From positions 1,922,001 through 1,986,000 of the forward strand of contig NZ_CP041692.1 in the NCBI RefSeq assembly GCF_007362775.1: a stretch of 64,000 nucleotides of DNA, written 5' to 3'. How positions within the stretch are numbered: the stretch's first letter is position 1; the number at the start of each line of letters is the position of its first letter. Both the position numbers and the translations under genes were made by a program. The notes beneath the pieces were generated by a model, which was not told where the DNA came from, did not search any database, and saw only the letters and a program-made list of their open reading frames with translations. Below, one piece after another: positions 1-8,755 of this stretch. The DNA comes from Microlunatus elymi (GTDB taxonomy: Bacteria > Actinomycetota > Actinomycetes > Propionibacteriales > Propionibacteriaceae).

Positions 1-587
1 GTGTCGCCGATCCGGAGCAACTGCTGACGATGATCATCGCGGTGCACAAGATCAGCCCGGCGCTGGTCGGCGTGGTGCAGGAAGATGATCTTGAGATCGA
101 GCAGCGCCGCACGCTCGAGGCCGTGTTGTCGAAGCAACGTCGGGGCAGTGGACCGTTCGCCGAGGACTTCGCCGAGTTGGTGATCCAGCACCGACAGCCG
201 ATCGAGAAGGCCTTGCAGGGCTGCGATCGGATGGCTGCAGAGCAACGTGGCGACAAGGGATCCTGGGTGATTACTCACGGCGAGGCGAAGATCAACAACA
301 CCATGATCACCGCCGACGGCCCGGTGCTCATCGACTGGGACACCGTACGCGTCGGGCCGCCCGCTCGGGACGTCTGGATGCTGCCGTCGGCACAGGAGTA
401 CGCCGCTCGGACCGGACGATCCGTACCGCAGCAGCACCTTGACCACTATCGGCTGGTCTGGGATCTGAAGGACCTGTGCAGCTACGCCGGCTGGTTCGCC
501 GGTGATCATGAACGCACCGCCGACACCGAGCTGGGCTGGCAGGGTTGTCAGTTGATCTGTCAGCGGTTGGCGGACGAGTTCGGTTGA
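1..587 (+). CDS. Phosphotransferase (aminoglycoside/choline kinase-like), 5' end cut by window
   Basis: The frame is open from base 3 to the TGA at 585-587, so the N-terminal part lies outside the window. The visible ~194 residues hold the C-terminal lobe of an APH-type kinase: THGEAKINN matches the catalytic-loop pattern HGDxxxxN with Asp replaced by Glu, and VLIDWDT follows at the place of the metal-binding D-x-D/DFG segment. Proteins of this family phosphorylate small hydroxylated molecules such as antibiotics, choline or sugars; the substrate cannot be read here. The HGE variant may be a lineage feature or may lower activity. The gene ends 52 bases before the next gene on the same strand. 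Confidence 0.75.
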   Translation, partial: VADPEQLLTMIIAVHKISPALVGVVQEDDLEIEQRRTLEAVLSKQRRGSGPFAEDFAELVIQHRQPIEKALQGCDRMAAEQRGDKGSWVITHGEAKINNTMITADGPVLIDWDTVRVGPPARDVWMLPSAQEYAARTGRSVPQQHLDHYRLVWDLKDLCSYAGWFAGDHERTADTELGWQGCQLICQRLADEFG

Positions 588-639
588 TCTTTTTGCGTGA
601 CAGGGAATATTCGGTCCGCAACGGGGAGTTGGCAGCGAC

Positions 640-1563
640 ATGAGAGCTATCGCGTACGAGAAGTTCGGCTCCGCCGACGTGCTGCAGCCGGTCGACCTGC
701 CCAAACCGCACATCGGCCCGGACACGGTGCTGGTCAAGGTGAAGGCGGCGGCCGTGAACCCGGTCGACTACAAGATCCGCGAGGGCTACCTGCAGGGCCT
801 GATCGACGCGCAGTTCCCGGTGGTCCCGGGTTGGGACGTGGCAGGTGTGGTCGAACAACCCGGTCTGGACACGCCGGAATTCCAAGCAGGCGACGAGATT
901 CTCGCCTACGCCCGTGCCGATGTCGTGTCCGGCGGCACGCTGGCCGAGTACGTCGCCGTGCCGGTCCGGACGGCCGCGCACAAGCCGGCCGAGCTGAGTT
1001 TCGAGGAAGCCGCGGCGCTGCCGCTGGCAGGTCTGACCGCGTTGCAGTCGGTTCGTCGTGCCGGAGTGGACGCAGGATCGACCGTGCTGGTGCACGCCGC
1101 CGCCGGCGGCGTCGGGTCCTTCGCGGTTCAACTGGCCCGACACGCGGGCGCGCGGGTGATCGGCACCGGGTCACCGGACAATCACGACTTCCTCCGGTCC
1201 TTGGGCGCCGAGCCGATCGACTACCACGGCGATCTGGTCGCCTCCGCGCGGGAGCTGGCACCGGACGGCTTCGACGTGATCTTGGACTACGTCGGTGGCA
1301 CCGCCATCGACACCGTGCCGCAGTTGCTCAAGCAGGGCGGCGTTGTGGCGTCGATCACCGACGCCCGAGCTCGGGACGAGTTCGGCGGACAGTATGTCTG
1401 GGTGCGTCCCGACGCGGTGGATCTGGCAGAGTTGGCCGAACTGGCGGCCCGCGGCGTGGTCAAGATCGAGATCTCCGAGGTCTTCGATCTCGATCATGCC
1501 GCCGACGCTCATCGTGCGGTCGAGTCCGGTCACACGCGGGGCAAGGTGGTTGTCACAGCCTGA
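640..1563 (+). CDS. NADP-dependent medium-chain oxidoreductase (quinone reductase-like)
   Basis: This 307-residue cytosolic protein has the medium-chain dehydrogenase/reductase layout: a GroES-like N-terminal domain (about 1-125), then a Rossmann domain with AAAGGVGSFA at residues 153-162, the dinucleotide-binding loop of zinc-independent quinone oxidoreductases. The ending GHTRGKVVVTA is typical. No structural or catalytic zinc cysteines are visible, which favours the quinone-reductase/zeta-crystallin branch, reducing quinones or enones with NADPH. The ATG start gives the full family length. The beta-helix gene begins 22 bases downstream, so the two may be cotranscribed. Confidence 0.85.
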   Translation: MRAIAYEKFGSADVLQPVDLPKPHIGPDTVLVKVKAAAVNPVDYKIREGYLQGLIDAQFPVVPGWDVAGVVEQPGLDTPEFQAGDEILAYARADVVSGGTLAEYVAVPVRTAAHKPAELSFEEAAALPLAGLTALQSVRRAGVDAGSTVLVHAAAGGVGSFAVQLARHAGARVIGTGSPDNHDFLRSLGAEPIDYHGDLVASARELAPDGFDVILDYVGGTAIDTVPQLLKQGGVVASITDARARDEFGGQYVWVRPDAVDLAELAELAARGVVKIEISEVFDLDHAADAHRAVESGHTRGKVVVTA

Positions 1564-1585
1564 GCCCGAGCGAGGAGGAGTCCGG

Positions 1586-3730
1586 ATGACCGACCGGATC
1601 GAGATCTACGCCGGCCCGACCGGATCGGTGTACGGGGACGGGTCGCGCGGCTACCCGGTGCAGGATCTGCAGGCGGCGATCACGATCATCCGGCAGCGTC
1701 GCCAGCCGGGTCAGCGTGCCGTGGTGTGGCTGGAAAGAGGCAATTATCCGCAATCGGCACCACTCGTCCTGCGGCCGGAGGACTCGTACACCTCCTTCTG
1801 TGCAATGGATCCTGCGGACCCGCCGGTGATCGAAGGCGCGGTCCGGGTGACCGGCTGGCGCGAGATGATCATCAACGGTCGGCCGGTGCTGGCCGCACCG
1901 GCGCCGGCCGACCGCGGCCGGGCGCTGTATGTGAACGGCGTACGAGCACCGCGTCCCCGTCATCCGCAGAACGGATTTCTCCGGATCGCCTCGGTGGACG
2001 GACTCGATCCGGCGGCGGGGTTCGTGGAGACGCTGTTCGACGGCGCCGACCGGTTCGGCTTCGCCGACGGCGACGTGCCCGAGCTGGCCGAGCCGCAGCG
2101 CGTCGAGGTGGTGGTCCCGCACTACTGGGTGCAGGAACGGATGCCGGTCGCCGCAGTTGATCATGAACGCCGCGAGATCCGCAGTTCGCTGCGCAGCGTC
2201 TTCGCACTCCGCGACGACGCGGTGCAGCAGTTCGCCCGCTATTACCTGGACAACGTCGCCGAAGCGTTCGGCGAGGTGCCGGGGCAGTGGTATCTGGACG
2301 TGACCGGGCGGCTGTCGGGCGAGCACGGCCCGCAGCTGCTGTACGCACCGCGTACCGGGGAGACCGCTGACACGCTCGACGTCCGGATGCCCGTGCTCGA
2401 CCAGTTCCTGCGGCTCGACGGCACCGGTGATCATCCCGTCCGCGAGGTCCGCCTCGAATCGGTGATCTTCGACTTCGCGGACTTCGCCGACGTGCCGCCG
2501 GCCACGGCACCCTTCGGGATCCGGGAGGATCCGATGTTGCCGACCGACGTCGGCTATGCCGCCGACGTTCAGGCGGCCAGCACGGTGCCGGCGGCCCTGC
2601 AGTTCGACGGCGCCCGGTCCTGCGTCCTGCTCGACTGCACGGTCCGCCGGGTCGGCGGTTACGCGGTCAGTCTGGGACCCGGCAGCCAGGGCAATCTGGT
2701 CAGCGGCTGCCGGTTCTCCGACCTTGGTGCCGGTGCCATCCGGTCGGGCGGATCGATTGATCGCACCTCGGCGGATTTCAACTCCGACAACGAGATCAGC
2801 GACAACGAGATCGAACGCGGCGGTCGCAGCTATCCGAGCTGCGTCGCGGTCCTGCTGCAGCACGGCGCGCACAACGTCGTTGCTCACAACCACGTCCGTG
2901 ACTTCTACTACACCGCGATCTCGGTCGGTTGGGTCTGGGACTACGCCGACAGCCCGTCGCACAGCAACCTGATCATCGGCAATCACCTTCATGATCTTGG
3001 TCAGCGGCTGCTGAACGACATGGGCGGCATCTACCTGCTGGGAATCGCGCCCGGCACCATCGTCCGCGGCAACCACATCCACGACGTGCACTGCGCCAAC
3101 TACGGCGGCTGGGGCATCTACACCGACGAGGGATCCTCCCACGTGGTGATCGAGTCCAACGTGGTGCACGACGTGTCCAGCCAAGCCTTTCATCACCACT
3201 ACGGCCGCGAAGTCACGCTGCGCAACAACATCCTCGCCTTCGGCGGCGAGGGACAGATCGCGATCACCCGACCCGAAGATCAGCCGGCCCTCACCGTCGA
3301 GCGCAACATCCTGATCGGCAATCACAGCCCGGCCTTTTCCGGCGCCGGCGGTGCCCGGGACGTGCGGAACTTCCGGCTGATCAGTGACCTGAACCTGTTC
3401 CATGATCAAGACCCGCTGCCGGGCGGCATCCGCGCCGGCAACCTGCGGACGTCGCCGAATCCGCAGGATCCGCAAACACCGCTGGCCTTGGACCGGGAGT
3501 GGGCGGCGCTGGGTCATGATCGGCATTCGATCGACGCCGACCCCGGATTTGCCGATCTTGACGCCCGCGACTTCCGGATCAGGCCCGATTCGCCGGCGTA
3601 CCAGCTCGGCATCGCTGTGCCCGACGTTTCGACGGCGGGTCCACGGCCCGCCACAGAGCGCCGGCACCCGCTCGCGGCCAGGACCGTCGCCAACCAGTTC
3701 GCGCGGATGCGGGCCGCCCGGGCGCGCTGA
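1586..3730 (+). CDS. Right-handed parallel beta-helix repeat protein
   Basis: This 714-residue protein has a start chosen at ATG 1586, preceded by GAGGAGGAG. It opens with a segment like other carbohydrate-active beta-helix proteins (IYAGPTGSVYGDGSRGYP, about residues 5-22), where the first turn begins. From about residue 330 onward it has many short repeats rich in N, G, H and V, with phrases such as NVVAHNHVRDFYYTAISVGW and GTIVRGNHIHDVH, the signature of stacked beta-helix coils. No signal peptide is visible, so it is probably cytosolic. Family members are polysaccharide lyases, hydrolases or epimerases; the sugar-acid genes that follow support a role in glycan or uronate breakdown. The exact reaction is unknown. 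Confidence 0.8.
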   Translation: MTDRIEIYAGPTGSVYGDGSRGYPVQDLQAAITIIRQRRQPGQRAVVWLERGNYPQSAPLVLRPEDSYTSFCAMDPADPPVIEGAVRVTGWREMIINGRPVLAAPAPADRGRALYVNGVRAPRPRHPQNGFLRIASVDGLDPAAGFVETLFDGADRFGFADGDVPELAEPQRVEVVVPHYWVQERMPVAAVDHERREIRSSLRSVFALRDDAVQQFARYYLDNVAEAFGEVPGQWYLDVTGRLSGEHGPQLLYAPRTGETADTLDVRMPVLDQFLRLDGTGDHPVREVRLESVIFDFADFADVPPATAPFGIREDPMLPTDVGYAADVQAASTVPAALQFDGARSCVLLDCTVRRVGGYAVSLGPGSQGNLVSGCRFSDLGAGAIRSGGSIDRTSADFNSDNEISDNEIERGGRSYPSCVAVLLQHGAHNVVAHNHVRDFYYTAISVGWVWDYADSPSHSNLIIGNHLHDLGQRLLNDMGGIYLLGIAPGTIVRGNHIHDVHCANYGGWGIYTDEGSSHVVIESNVVHDVSSQAFHHHYGREVTLRNNILAFGGEGQIAITRPEDQPALTVERNILIGNHSPAFSGAGGARDVRNFRLISDLNLFHDQDPLPGGIRAGNLRTSPNPQDPQTPLALDREWAALGHDRHSIDADPGFADLDARDFRIRPDSPAYQLGIAVPDVSTAGPRPATERRHPLAARTVANQFARMRAARAR

Positions 3731-3851
3731 ACCGCATCGCGGACGCGACAGCACCCGGGCGGTCAGTGCTCGATAGGTTGATCATCGCCAACTCAACTCA
3801 TCCCGGCTCGACGCCGAGGCCGGGCCAGCACCGACGACGGCGAGGGCGCTC

Positions 3852-5000
3852 ATGGTGATCACCGGATACCGGAAGCTGTCGACCCAGTTCCGCTGGCAGC
3901 GAGCGATCGGCGACGCCAACGGCTCGATCGCGGATGCGGTCACCGAGATACCGATCGTGATCTTGCAGACCGACGACGGCCTGGAGGGCATCGGCATCGG
4001 GTCGCACGCCGACCTTGATCGACTCTTCCCGGCGATCGAGGGTGAGGATCCACGCGGTGTGTCCGCCCTGTTCGACCGGATGCTGGCGCAGGTGTTCAAG
4101 TCCGGGCATGCCGGTGCGACGTACGGCGGCATCGGCGCTCTGGATGCCGCGCTCTGGGATCTCAAGGCCAAGGCGGCGGGGGAACCGCTGTGGCGTCTGC
4201 TCGGCGGCCGGGATCGGTTCGTCCCCGGCTACGCTTCCGGTCTCGACATCGCCCTGGACGACGAGCAGTTGTACGCGTGTTACGCCAGCTTCGCCGAACG
4301 CGGCTACGTCGCCGGCAAGCTGAAGGGCGGACGTGATCTTGAAGCCGACCTGCGGCGACTCGGGATCGTCGCGGACGCGCTGTCCGGCGGCAGCCGACGG
4401 CCGGGACTGATGATCGACGCGAACGAGTCCTGGCAACTCAAGCAGGCCGTCCGTCACGTGTCCGCGCTGGAGCAGCACTACGACCTGCTCTGGGTCGAGG
4501 AACCCTTACGGCGTTGGGATGCCGACGGTCACGCCCGGCTCAGCGCCGCTGTCCGGGCCGCGGTCGCGACCGGTGAGAACCTGACCGGGATCGATCAGTT
4601 CCGGCCGTTCTTCGCCGCCGGTGCGCCGGACATCGTCCAAGCCGGCGCGGTCTGGGGTGTCACCCATCTGCATCGGCTGGCGCTGGCGGCCGATCTGCAC
4701 GATCGGCCGATCAGCATCGTCGGCCACAACGCCAATCCGGCGGTGGCGCACGTCGCGGCGGCCATCCCGAACCACCTCACCACCGAGGTCCAGGCCCTGC
4801 ACACCGCGGCCGGCATCGAGGTCGATCAGGAATTCGCCGACGGCGGCATCGTGCTCGGTGATCAACCGGGCAACGGGATCAGCGTCGACGAGACCTTGAT
4901 CATCTCCGACGGTGGCGGCGGCTGGGCCGATCCGGCAGGCCCGCACCGACGTCCCGAGCGAGCCGGACTGAGACTGCTGCTGGACGGCGCCGAACGCTGA
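3852..5000 (+). CDS. Mandelate racemase/muconate lactonizing-type dehydratase (enolase superfamily)
   Basis: This 382-residue TIM-barrel enzyme abstracts a proton next to a carboxylate, with Mg2+. Visible catalytic elements are the K156-x-K158 pair (GKLKGG), the metal ligands D189 (IDANESW), E216 (WVEEPL) and E242 (TGENLTGI), and H292 in VGHNAN, the general base of the mandelate racemase subgroup. The capping domain is residues 1-120. These features favour a sugar-acid (aldonate/uronate) dehydratase or racemase. The surrounding beta-helix, binding-protein and mannitol-dehydrogenase-family genes fit a sugar-acid pathway. The substrate cannot be assigned from sequence alone. Confidence 0.88.
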   Translation: MVITGYRKLSTQFRWQRAIGDANGSIADAVTEIPIVILQTDDGLEGIGIGSHADLDRLFPAIEGEDPRGVSALFDRMLAQVFKSGHAGATYGGIGALDAALWDLKAKAAGEPLWRLLGGRDRFVPGYASGLDIALDDEQLYACYASFAERGYVAGKLKGGRDLEADLRRLGIVADALSGGSRRPGLMIDANESWQLKQAVRHVSALEQHYDLLWVEEPLRRWDADGHARLSAAVRAAVATGENLTGIDQFRPFFAAGAPDIVQAGAVWGVTHLHRLALAADLHDRPISIVGHNANPAVAHVAAAIPNHLTTEVQALHTAAGIEVDQEFADGGIVLGDQPGNGISVDETLIISDGGGGWADPAGPHRRPERAGLRLLLDGAER

Positions 5001-5006
5001 CCGATC

Positions 5007-5049
5007 GTCGACCACGATCGCGAAGGAGTCGACCACGATCGAGAAGGAG
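5007..5049 (+). repeat. Tandem 21-bp duplication containing the Shine-Dalgarno of the next gene
   Basis: Two adjacent copies of a 21-base unit (period 21, one variable base) start at 5007 and 5028. Each contains GTCGACCACGATCG followed by GAAGGAG. The second GAAGGAG (5043-5049) is the ribosome-binding site for the ATG at 5060; the first is a duplicate 21 bases upstream. Confidence 0.75.
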
Positions 5050-5059
5050 AACGGCATCC

Positions 5060-6178
5060 ATGTTTCGTGGACTCACCTGGGATCATCCCCGCGGTCGGCA
5101 CGCCCTCGAACGCGCCGCAGCGGCGAGCCAGGGCAAGGATGGCAGACCGCTGATCCAGTGGGAGGTGCAACCGCTGGAGGGATTCGAGTCCGCGCCGATC
5201 GAACAACTCGCAGCGCAGTACGACGTCATCATCCTTGATCATCCGCACCTCGGCGATGCGCTGCGGCATCATGCCCTGCGACCCTGGGATGATCTTGTGC
5301 CGTCATCGAAGCTGGACGCGCTGGCTGACGACTGCGTCGGACCGAGCCTGGCCTCGTACCGGATGAACGGGCGGACCTGGGCGCTGCCGCTGGACGCGGC
5401 GACCCAGGTGTCGGTTCGGGTGCCGGAGCTGGTCGGCGACTCTCCGGCCGATTGGGCGCAGGTGGCGAGCCTCGAGGTCCCGGTCGCCGTCTGCCTGGCC
5501 GGTCCGCATGCGCTGATGAACTTCACGTCGCTGTGCGTCGGACTCGGCGTCGAGCCGAACCCTCAACCAGGACAGGGATTCGTCGACAAGCCGGTCGCTC
5601 TGGCGGCCTACCGGTTGCTGGCGCGACTGGTGTCGGCGATGCCGGCAGACGTGGGTGCACTGAACCCGATCGCCATCCTGGAACGGATGCGCCGGCGCCG
5701 CGACATCGGCTACCTGCCGCTGGTCTACGGCTACGTCAACTACGCCCGAGATGATCACCGCGATCCGCCGCTGATCTTCGACGACGTGCCGAGGCTGCTG
5801 CCGGGAGGTCGGCTGGGTTCGACCATCGGCGGCACCGGGATCGGGATCTCCGGTCGGTGCACGCCGAGCCAGGAGTTGATCGATCACCTGCTCCGGCTGC
5901 TGTCGCCGTCGGTGCAAGCCGGCTTCATCCCGGACAACGACGGGCAACCGAGCCTGCGGAGCGCCTGGACCGACGGCCGTGTCAACTCCGCATCAAGCGA
6001 CTTCTACCGGCGGACGCTGGCCAGCATCGAGGACTCCTGGATCCGGCCCAGAATGGCCGGCTACCCGGGCTTCCAGACCGACGCCTCGGCATTGCTCCGA
6101 AGCGCCCTGTTGGAGCGGAAGCCGGCCGGGCCGACGATCATGGAACTGAACCGGCGCTACGAAGAGCTGGGCAACTGA
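5060..6178 (+). CDS. Extracellular solute-binding-like protein lacking a signal peptide
   Basis: This 372-residue protein resembles group 1 sugar-binding proteins of ABC transporters (DHPHLGDALRHHALRPWDDL early, YLPLVYGYVNYAR and the substrate-lobe pattern later). It begins MFRGLTWDHPRGRHALE, with no hydrophobic export segment and no lipobox. The start ATG 5060 has a strong GAAGGAG 10 bases upstream, so the missing signal peptide is not a start-site error. It follows the dehydratase gene by 59 bases. Such cytosolic binding-protein homologues recur beside sugar-acid and CoA-enzyme genes; their role is not settled. No permease or ATPase gene is adjacent. Confidence 0.75.
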   Translation: MFRGLTWDHPRGRHALERAAAASQGKDGRPLIQWEVQPLEGFESAPIEQLAAQYDVIILDHPHLGDALRHHALRPWDDLVPSSKLDALADDCVGPSLASYRMNGRTWALPLDAATQVSVRVPELVGDSPADWAQVASLEVPVAVCLAGPHALMNFTSLCVGLGVEPNPQPGQGFVDKPVALAAYRLLARLVSAMPADVGALNPIAILERMRRRRDIGYLPLVYGYVNYARDDHRDPPLIFDDVPRLLPGGRLGSTIGGTGIGISGRCTPSQELIDHLLRLLSPSVQAGFIPDNDGQPSLRSAWTDGRVNSASSDFYRRTLASIEDSWIRPRMAGYPGFQTDASALLRSALLERKPAGPTIMELNRRYEELGN

Positions 6179-6182
6179 CAAC

Positions 6183-7673
6183 TCAGCCGTTGGCGAGTCG
6201 CTTCACCGTCGCCTTGGCGCCGTAGGTGTGCAACGAGCGCAGGGTTTCGACGTAGGGATCGGTGAAGCGTGGATCCTCGATCAGGTCGCCGAACAGTTCG
6301 CGGTTGGTGAGGAAGCCGAGTTCGTCGGCGTCCGGCCCGACCTGCTTGGCCGCGTACGCCTTCAGGGCGTCGGCGATCCGGTCGTTGATCTCGATCGGCT
6401 CGCCGTCCTCGTCGACCGCCTCGCAGTAGCGGGCCAGAGAGGCGATGATCGCGGCGGCCAGCCGGACCTCGCGGCCGGCGTCGAGCTGGGCCCGGACCAC
6501 CGGCAGCACGAACTTCGGAATCCGGTCCGATGCCTCCAGGCAGAGCCGCTGAACCTGATCACGGACGTACGGGTTGGCGAACCGCTCGATCAACGTGTCC
6601 TTGTAGTTCTCAAGATCAACTCCGGGCACCGGCCGCAGTGTCGGGGTGCCCTCGTTGTCCATGTAGGCACGGACATAGCGGGCCAGGTCGTGATCTTGCG
6701 CCGCATCGTGCACCAGCCGATAGCCGGACAGGTAGCCGAAGTAGGCGAGCGCCTGATGGCCCGCGTTGAGCAGTCGCAGCTTCATCAACTCATACGGCAG
6801 CACGTCGTCGACCACCTGCACGCCGGCGTCCTCGTACGGTGGCCGGCCGAGCGGGAAATGATCTTCCAGCACCCACTGGTCGAAGTCCTCGCAGACCACC
6901 GGCCAGCCGTCGACCACACCATGATCGCGTTCGATCGCGGAGATGTCGTCGGGCGTGGTGGCCGGGGTGATCCGATCCACCATCGAATTGGGGAAGGCGA
7001 CCTCGGTCTGGATCCAACGGGCAAGATCAGAATCAACCATTGCGGCGTACGAGCTGAAGGTGTGCAGTGCGGTGGATCCGTTGCCCTGGATGTTGTCGCA
7101 GGACATCACGGTGAACGGGGCGATCCCGCGGTCGCGCCGCCGACGCAGCGCCTCGACCACCAGACCGTAGACGGTGTGCGGCAGTTCGTCGGAGGACGTC
7201 TCGGCGACGATCTCCGGATTGCTGCGGTCGAAGCTGCCGGCCACCGCGTCGATGTTGTAGCCGCCCTCGGTGATCGTCAGTGAAACGATCTTGGTCTGCT
7301 CGCTCGCCAGTTTCTCGATCACCGCATCCGGATCGTCCGGGGCGAACAGATACTCGATGATCGAGCCGATCACCTTGACCTGCTCCTGCCCGTGCGGTGG
7401 TCGTTCGACCAACGTGTACAGGCAGTCCTGCGCCGCCATCACGTCCCGCATCCGGGCGTCGTGCGGCAGCACCCCGACCCCGCAGATCCCCCAGTCGGTC
7501 CTGCCCTCGCGGAGCAGCCGATCCAGATACATCGCCTGGTGCGCTCGGTGGAAGCCGCCGACGCCGAAGTGCACGATGTGCGGCTTGAGCTTGCTTCGGT
7601 CATAGGCCGGCAACTCGACACCTTCCACGCTCGCCGGCAGCGGCTCGGTCAGACTGATCGCGGGTCCGGGCAT
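6183..7673 (-). CDS. Mannitol dehydrogenase family protein (mannitol 2-dehydrogenase / fructuronate reductase)
   Basis: This 496-residue polyol dehydrogenase of the long-chain type carries the N-terminal Rossmann motif IVHFGVGGFHRAHQAMYLDR (about residues 33-52) and the family pattern SLTITEGGYNID. In the C-terminal domain PYELMKLRLLNAGHQALAY contains the conserved K-x(4)-N-x(2)-H catalytic set. It oxidises mannitol, or reduces fructuronate or tagaturonate, with NAD(H). It is convergent with the binding-like protein gene, only four bases apart, and probably serves the same sugar-acid pathway, in which fructuronate reductase is the natural partner of a dehydratase. Which polyol is used is uncertain. 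Confidence 0.88.
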   Translation of the reverse strand: MPGPAISLTEPLPASVEGVELPAYDRSKLKPHIVHFGVGGFHRAHQAMYLDRLLREGRTDWGICGVGVLPHDARMRDVMAAQDCLYTLVERPPHGQEQVKVIGSIIEYLFAPDDPDAVIEKLASEQTKIVSLTITEGGYNIDAVAGSFDRSNPEIVAETSSDELPHTVYGLVVEALRRRRDRGIAPFTVMSCDNIQGNGSTALHTFSSYAAMVDSDLARWIQTEVAFPNSMVDRITPATTPDDISAIERDHGVVDGWPVVCEDFDQWVLEDHFPLGRPPYEDAGVQVVDDVLPYELMKLRLLNAGHQALAYFGYLSGYRLVHDAAQDHDLARYVRAYMDNEGTPTLRPVPGVDLENYKDTLIERFANPYVRDQVQRLCLEASDRIPKFVLPVVRAQLDAGREVRLAAAIIASLARYCEAVDEDGEPIEINDRIADALKAYAAKQVGPDADELGFLTNRELFGDLIEDPRFTDPYVETLRSLHTYGAKATVKRLANG

Positions 7674-7758
7674 CTGGACGTCATCCTCCTCGAGACGGAA
7701 CTTGCTTCATCGTAGGACGTCGTCTGTTCTCAGTGCATGGGCGAGTAGGTTCACCACC

Positions 7759-8634
7759 ATGGCATCGCTGCCGGTCGATTTTCACATTGATCAACTTGCC
7801 GCTCGTCCCGAGCTGATCGAACAGGTCGGCACGCTGCGCTGGATCGAATGGGCGTACGGAGACAGCGATCCCGCCCGCTTCATCGACGTGACTCGGGCGG
7901 AATCCGGCGACGGGGTGAGCCTGCCGATGACCTTCGTGGCGATCGACGCGTCCAAACGAGCCGTCGGAGTTGTCGGGCTCGGCGAGATCGACGACGAGCT
8001 CAGTGCCGACGAGCGATCGGGCCGTACGCCGTGGATCCTCGGCATGGTGGTCGCGCAGGATGTGCGCGGACGCGGTGTCGGCCGCCTGCTGCTCACCGGG
8101 CTGCAAGCGACGGCCCTGGACCTCGGTCACGCCCACACGTGGGTCGCGACCGGCAACCAAGCCGTCGGGTTCTATCGACGCTGCGGCTGGCAACCCGTCG
8201 AACGGTTGCGTCTGCAGTCGACCGGGATCATGACCACGATCTTGTCCAACCCGACCGCGATCCAAGGGGTCGACGAGGACGCGTCGACGTCGATCCGGCT
8301 CGAGTTGGATCGACCGGTCGCCGCGGCGGGCGAGGACGTCGAGCACGTCGTCGTCAACGACACCGACGACGAGTTGGTGTTCGGTCTCGAATACGGTCTG
8401 GAGCAGTTCACCGGCGAGGGCTGGCAGCCGATCACGATCACCGACGTGTTCTCCGCAGCCGCGCTCGGCGTCGGTCCGCATCGGCGGAGCCACCCGATGA
8501 CGGCGACGATTCCGAGCGGCGCCGCACCCGGGCGGTATCGGATCCTGAAGACGGTTCAGCCGCCCGGCCCGGACGACTCTCCGGTCGGTGGGATCCGGAT
8601 GCGCATCCAGGCGGAACTTGCAGTTCGCGGTTGA
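7759..8634 (+). CDS. GNAT acetyltransferase fused to a C-terminal Ig-like domain
   Basis: The start is set at ATG 7759 (MASLPVDF), giving 291 residues. Residues about 1-155 are a GNAT domain: the acetyl-CoA loop is DVRGRGVGRLLLTGL, and AVGFYRRCGWQ matches the C-terminal GNAT signature. Residues about 175-290 (SIRLELDRPVAAAGEDVEHV, then LEYGLEQFTGEGWQPI and PGRYRILKTV) form a beta-rich domain resembling bacterial Ig-like domains usually found in secreted proteins. No export signal is present. The pairing is unusual and its substrate unknown. A TAGGTT hexamer just before the start may allow leaderless expression. Confidence 0.78.
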   Translation: MASLPVDFHIDQLAARPELIEQVGTLRWIEWAYGDSDPARFIDVTRAESGDGVSLPMTFVAIDASKRAVGVVGLGEIDDELSADERSGRTPWILGMVVAQDVRGRGVGRLLLTGLQATALDLGHAHTWVATGNQAVGFYRRCGWQPVERLRLQSTGIMTTILSNPTAIQGVDEDASTSIRLELDRPVAAAGEDVEHVVVNDTDDELVFGLEYGLEQFTGEGWQPITITDVFSAAALGVGPHRRSHPMTATIPSGAAPGRYRILKTVQPPGPDDSPVGGIRMRIQAELAVRG

Positions 8635-8755
8635 TCATGGTGTGCGGTTGATGATCTTTGGCGGTCGCCTCACGAGTTGATCAAGATCTGGTTGCGCGGC
8701 GGTCACGTTGTCGCTGCGACCGTCCAGAGTTCTGTCGGTCTGTCAGCATGTCCTG

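Noticed and set aside
1553-3754. A 733-codon open frame on the minus strand
   Set aside because: It is antisense to the beta-helix gene, is rich in Arg, Asp and Val runs without any family pattern, and is explained by high third-position GC on the coding strand.
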